From assembly GCF_003058325.1 (NCBI RefSeq), contig NZ_CP028843.1:4633501-4697500 (forward strand): a stretch of 64,000 bases of DNA, read 5' to 3'. Below are positions 61,300 through 64,000 of this stretch, piece after piece. This DNA comes from Methylobacterium currus. GTDB taxonomy: Bacteria; Pseudomonadota; Alphaproteobacteria; Rhizobiales; Beijerinckiaceae. Below the pieces are notes generated by a model. That model had not been told where the DNA came from. It saw only the letters and a program-made list of their open reading frames with translations, and made no database searches. Position 1 is the first letter of the stretch; each line of letters starts with the position of its first letter. Made by a program: the position numbers and the translations under genes.

Positions 61300-62028
61300 A
61301 TGTCCGGCCTCTTCGACCCCATCCTGAACTGGCGGCTGCTGCCCGGCTCGCACACCTTCCCGGGCCCGGATGGCGGCACCTGCATCAACGAGGCGGCTCT
61401 GGTGGCGGCGGGCCTGCCCTATCGGGCGATCCGCTCCTCGGCGGATTGCCCGCCCTGCTTCTCGGGCCCGCTCGCCACCTACGCGCTCGGCCTCAACGAC
61501 GCCATGCCGGATGCCGAGCGCCCGCGCCTGATGGCCTTCGTGCTGCGTCTCGCGGGCTCCGCCGATGCGGAGGCGGTGGAGGCGGAGCGCACGGCCCATC
61601 TCGTGCGCGAGGGCGTGCGCCGCCTGCTGCCGCCGGTGCTCGAACGGGCCGGGCTGGCCCGGCACGCCCAGGCCTGCCGGGCCGTGCCGGATCTGGGAGC
61701 GGCGGTGACGCTGGCCCGCCACGCCGCCTGGTCGGCCGGCTCGCTCGCCGAGGCCGACGGCCGCCAGGGCACCTGGGTGCGCGGCGCCCGTGCGGCGGCC
61801 GCTGCCCGCGCCGCCCTCTTCGCCGCCGAGATCGATCCCCGCAAAGCCGCCGATGCGGCCGAGGCCGCCGCCCTGTTCTGGCCCGGCGCCTGGGCCGAGG
61901 CGGTGGCGATTCTCGACGAGGCCTTGCGCATCGGCCGGCAGGCCCCGACTCTCGCGCCGGACGAGGCCGGATTCCGGATGGAAGCCGCGAAGGCGGCGCG
62001 GCGCGAGCCCGCTCACGCCGCCGGGTGA
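61300..62028 (+). CDS. Hypothetical protein, alphaproteobacterial family
   Basis: 242 residues. The N-terminus is distinctive: 'LNWRLLPGSHTFPGPDGGTC' then 'INEAALVAAG' and 'SADCPPCFSGPLATYALGLN'; I recall similar proteins in related bacteria but no function. Cys residues in 'GGTCINE' and 'DCPPCFS' could bind a metal. The rest is Ala-rich and helical. ATG at 61300 follows GGGAGA; the frame is open 45 codons further upstream with no conservation evident. The putative LexA box is 167 bases upstream. Convergent with the TRAP protein gene, 7 bases apart. Confidence 0.75.
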   Translation: MSGLFDPILNWRLLPGSHTFPGPDGGTCINEAALVAAGLPYRAIRSSADCPPCFSGPLATYALGLNDAMPDAERPRLMAFVLRLAGSADAEAVEAERTAHLVREGVRRLLPPVLERAGLARHAQACRAVPDLGAAVTLARHAAWSAGSLAEADGRQGTWVRGARAAAAARAALFAAEIDPRKAADAAEAAALFWPGAWAEAVAILDEALRIGRQAPTLAPDEAGFRMEAAKAARREPAHAAG

Positions 62029-62035
62029 GGGCGCG

Positions 62036-63052
62036 TCAGCGCCCGCGATACGCCGCCAGGATCCGCGCGCCCTCCGGCCCGGTCTCCGTCTCCCAGGCCG
62101 CCACGGCCGCCTCGCCAGCCTTGGTCAGAGCCTCGGTGATCGACGCAGCGGGCGGGTCGGCGATGGCGACGCCGTTCTGGCGCATCCTGGAAAAATTCTC
62201 GTCGAGGCGGGTGCGGATCGCTGCCCATTGCCGCGCCTCGGTCTCGGCGGCGGCCGCGTCGACGGCCTGGCGCGCCACCTCCGGCAAGGCCTCGTAGGCG
62301 GAGCCTGAGACCACGGCGATCGAGATCGGCATCGCGTATTGCACCGCCGTGAAATGCGGCAGCTGCTCCCACAGGCGGCGCCCGACGCCGCCATCGCCGG
62401 AGGAGAGCATCGCGTCGACGGAGCCGGCCTTCACCTGCGGGATCGCGTCGGCCTGGGACAGGTTGACGGCCTGTGCGCCGGCGGCAGCGAGCACCGCCGT
62501 CGAGGTGGCGTCGTAGGTGCGGATCTTGAGGCCCTTCAGGTCGGAGGCACCCGCGAGGGCGTGGCGCGACCAGATCCCCGACGGCGCCCAGGGCGTGACG
62601 TAGAGCAGCCGCTGGCCCTTCGCGGCCAGCGCCCGCGCATAGGCCGGCCGGGCGATGGCCGCGAGGGCCTTTGCCTCCTCGATCGAGGTCGCCAGGAAGG
62701 GCAGGGAGGAGAGGCCGAAGACCGGATCGACCGCCGCCAGCGGCCCCGTGAAGGCATCCGCCGCCTCGACCGTGCCGGCCGCGACCGCGCCGACCATCGC
62801 CCCGGAGCGCAGGCCCGCGGCGGCATCGAAGCTCGGCTGGACCGTGAGCCGCCCGCCGCTGCGCTCGGCCACGAGGCGCGCGAAGGTGGCGAGCCCCTCG
62901 CCGGGCATGGTGCTGGCGGGGTACTCGGTCGGCATCCGCCACACGATCGGGGCGCCTGCCGCCGGGGCTTGCGCGGCCGAAGGCCCGAGCGACGGCAGGG
63001 CGGCCCAGCATGAGCAAGCCAGAAATGCGCGGAACAGGGCGCGCCTCGTCAT
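62036..63052 (-). CDS. TRAP transporter substrate-binding protein (DctP family)
   Basis: 338 residues. A Tat/Sec-like leader ('TRRALFRAFLACSCWAALPS') precedes a DctP fold: 'WRMPTEYPASTMPGEGLATF', 'GVGRRLWEQLPHFTA', 'DLKGLKIRTYDATST', 'VNLSQADAIPQVKAGSVDAM'. It binds a carboxylate-type solute in the periplasm. The ATG at 63052 has GAGGAGG upstream. No DctQ or DctM membrane gene is in the window, so its partners lie elsewhere. Divergent from a dehydrogenase that may act on the imported compound. Confidence 0.9.
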   Translation of the reverse strand: MTRRALFRAFLACSCWAALPSLGPSAAQAPAAGAPIVWRMPTEYPASTMPGEGLATFARLVAERSGGRLTVQPSFDAAAGLRSGAMVGAVAAGTVEAADAFTGPLAAVDPVFGLSSLPFLATSIEEAKALAAIARPAYARALAAKGQRLLYVTPWAPSGIWSRHALAGASDLKGLKIRTYDATSTAVLAAAGAQAVNLSQADAIPQVKAGSVDAMLSSGDGGVGRRLWEQLPHFTAVQYAMPISIAVVSGSAYEALPEVARQAVDAAAAETEARQWAAIRTRLDENFSRMRQNGVAIADPPAASITEALTKAGEAAVAAWETETGPEGARILAAYRGR

Positions 63053-63250
63053 TCGTCGATCCTCCTCGCCGATCGCCTCGGGCGCTACGCCCCCAATCCT
63101 TGATGTCCTCTTCACGCCGCCCGCGGCGGTGGACGACAAATCGATTGCCGCGGGCGCGGTCCGCCGCCACTGTCAGGTCCGCCGCCGCCCGGCAAGGGGC
63201 CCCGAGAGGCTACCCAGGAGGCTGGCGGCGGCTCGCGGGGAGACTACGCC

Positions 63251-64000
63251 ATGACCGAGAGAATCGCCTTGTTCGGGGCCGGGGGGAAGATGGGCGTGCG
63301 GCTCGCCCGCAACCTGGTGACATCGGAATTCCGGATCGCCCCCGTCGAGGTCGGCGAGGCCGGGCGCCAGCGGCTCAAGAGCGAGCTCGGCCTCGACTGC
63401 GTCGAGGCGGATGCCGCCCTCGACGAGGCCGAGGTGGTGATCCTGGCGGTCCCCGACACCCTGATCGGCCGGGTCTCGCACGGCCTGTCGCCGAAGCTGA
63501 AGGCGGGCACGATGGTGGTGATCCTCGACGCGGCGGCCCCCTTCGCCGGCCATCTGCCGGAGCGGCCGGACCTGACCTACTTCGTCACCCATCCCTGTCA
63601 CTCGCCGATCTTCAACGACGAGACGACGGAGGCAGGGCGCCGCGACCATTTCGGCGGCATCGCCGCGAAGCAATCGATCGTCAGCGCGCTGATGCAGGGG
63701 CCCGAAGAGGCCTATGCCCTCGGCGAGCGCGTCGCCAAGGCGATCTGGGCGCCGATCCTGCGCTCGCACCGCGTCACCGTGGAGCAGATGGCGCTCCTCG
63801 AGCCCGGCCTGTCCGAAACCGTCTGCGCCACGCTGCTCGCGGTGATGCGCGAGGCGATGGACGAGACCGTGCGCCGCGGCGTCCCGAAAGTCTGCGCCCG
63901 CGACTTCCTGCTCGGCCACCTCAACATCCTGGCGGCGGTCACGTTCGAGGAAATCGACGGGGTATTCTCGGATGCCTGCAACAAGGCGATCCAGTTCGGC
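63251..64000 (+). CDS. NAD-dependent dehydrogenase with phosphogluconate-dehydrogenase-type C-terminal domain, 3' partial
   Basis: 250 residues to the window edge. Rossmann motif 'IALFGAGGKMGVRLARNL' at the start, 'VVILAVPDTLIGRV', then 'THPCHSPIFNDET', and a helical part 'RSHRVTVEQMALLEPGLSET'. This resembles the group annotated as PGDH C-terminal-domain proteins, which includes D-apionate oxidoisomerase (ApnO). The 3' end is cut by the window. Divergent from the TRAP binding protein, 198 bases apart, which suggests a sugar-acid catabolic unit continuing downstream. Exact reaction uncertain. Confidence 0.75.
   Translation, partial: MTERIALFGAGGKMGVRLARNLVTSEFRIAPVEVGEAGRQRLKSELGLDCVEADAALDEAEVVILAVPDTLIGRVSHGLSPKLKAGTMVVILDAAAPFAGHLPERPDLTYFVTHPCHSPIFNDETTEAGRRDHFGGIAAKQSIVSALMQGPEEAYALGERVAKAIWAPILRSHRVTVEQMALLEPGLSETVCATLLAVMREAMDETVRRGVPKVCARDFLLGHLNILAAVTFEEIDGVFSDACNKAIQFG

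Overview
The window is GC-rich throughout, apart from one AT-rich patch near 33.6-34.5 kb. It reads as chromosomal DNA of an alphaproteobacterium of the Hyphomicrobiales, most likely Methylobacterium or a close relative. The evidence is the flgBC-fliE-flgGAI-motE-flgH-fliLP order, the rpiA-DUF2059-gor set, a DUF6894 protein, the PhnA-like short protein, and the GreA-like protein typical of that group. This is inference from gene content; no rRNA or marker gene is present to prove it.

Layout. 1-11.7 kb (+): an alpha-glucan/trehalose cluster with treY (5' truncated by the window), a double-GH13 glgE, a treS-maltokinase fusion and glgB. Together these interconvert trehalose, maltose, maltose-1-phosphate and branched glucan. 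11.8-16.8 kb: an aminotransferase, a PhnA-like protein, a cation diffusion facilitator, a GreA/GreB-like factor, and a divergent LysR/wrbA pair with palindromes between them. 16.8-25 kb: threonylcarbamoyl-AMP synthase, an acyl-CoA dehydrogenase, an enoyl-CoA hydratase and SDR pair, deoC (with a lost or non-standard start) and a large exported deacetylase-like protein. 25-31 kb: tRNA-Glu, creatininase and sterol desaturase, class II DAHP synthase, and an adenylate cyclase with TPRs.

31-42 kb: a PAP2/haloperoxidase-like protein, a G1-peptidase-like protein, a frameshifted membrane PAP2 gene in the AT-rich patch, the minus-strand rpiA / DUF2059 / O-antigen ligase-like / gor operon, gph, and kdsB-pheA. 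42-47.7 kb: a membrane cytochrome c, then two Yej-type solute-binding proteins and YejB, without YejE or YejF. 47.9-54.3 kb (-): ten flagellar basal-body genes. 54.6-59.8 kb: a heparinase II/III-like protein and a GH15 enzyme. 59.9-64 kb: a TIGR02285-type binding protein, a DUF6894 protein, a hypothetical gene, a TRAP binding protein, and a 3'-truncated NAD-dependent dehydrogenase.

Non-coding features of note are a 118-bp hairpin-rich repeat in two direct copies flanking the flagellar and heparinase block, five copies of a REP-like CCCGGGAT palindrome, a GTTC-N7-GTTC (LexA-type) site, three short tandem repeats (two of them in frame inside genes), and several clear terminators. I found no CRISPR array, no transposase gene and no prophage. 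The most unusual items are the double-GH13 GlgE, the paired 118-bp repeats next to an incomplete yej operon, the possible SOS box in front of two uncharacterised genes, and the deoC start. None of these amounts to a clearly new system.
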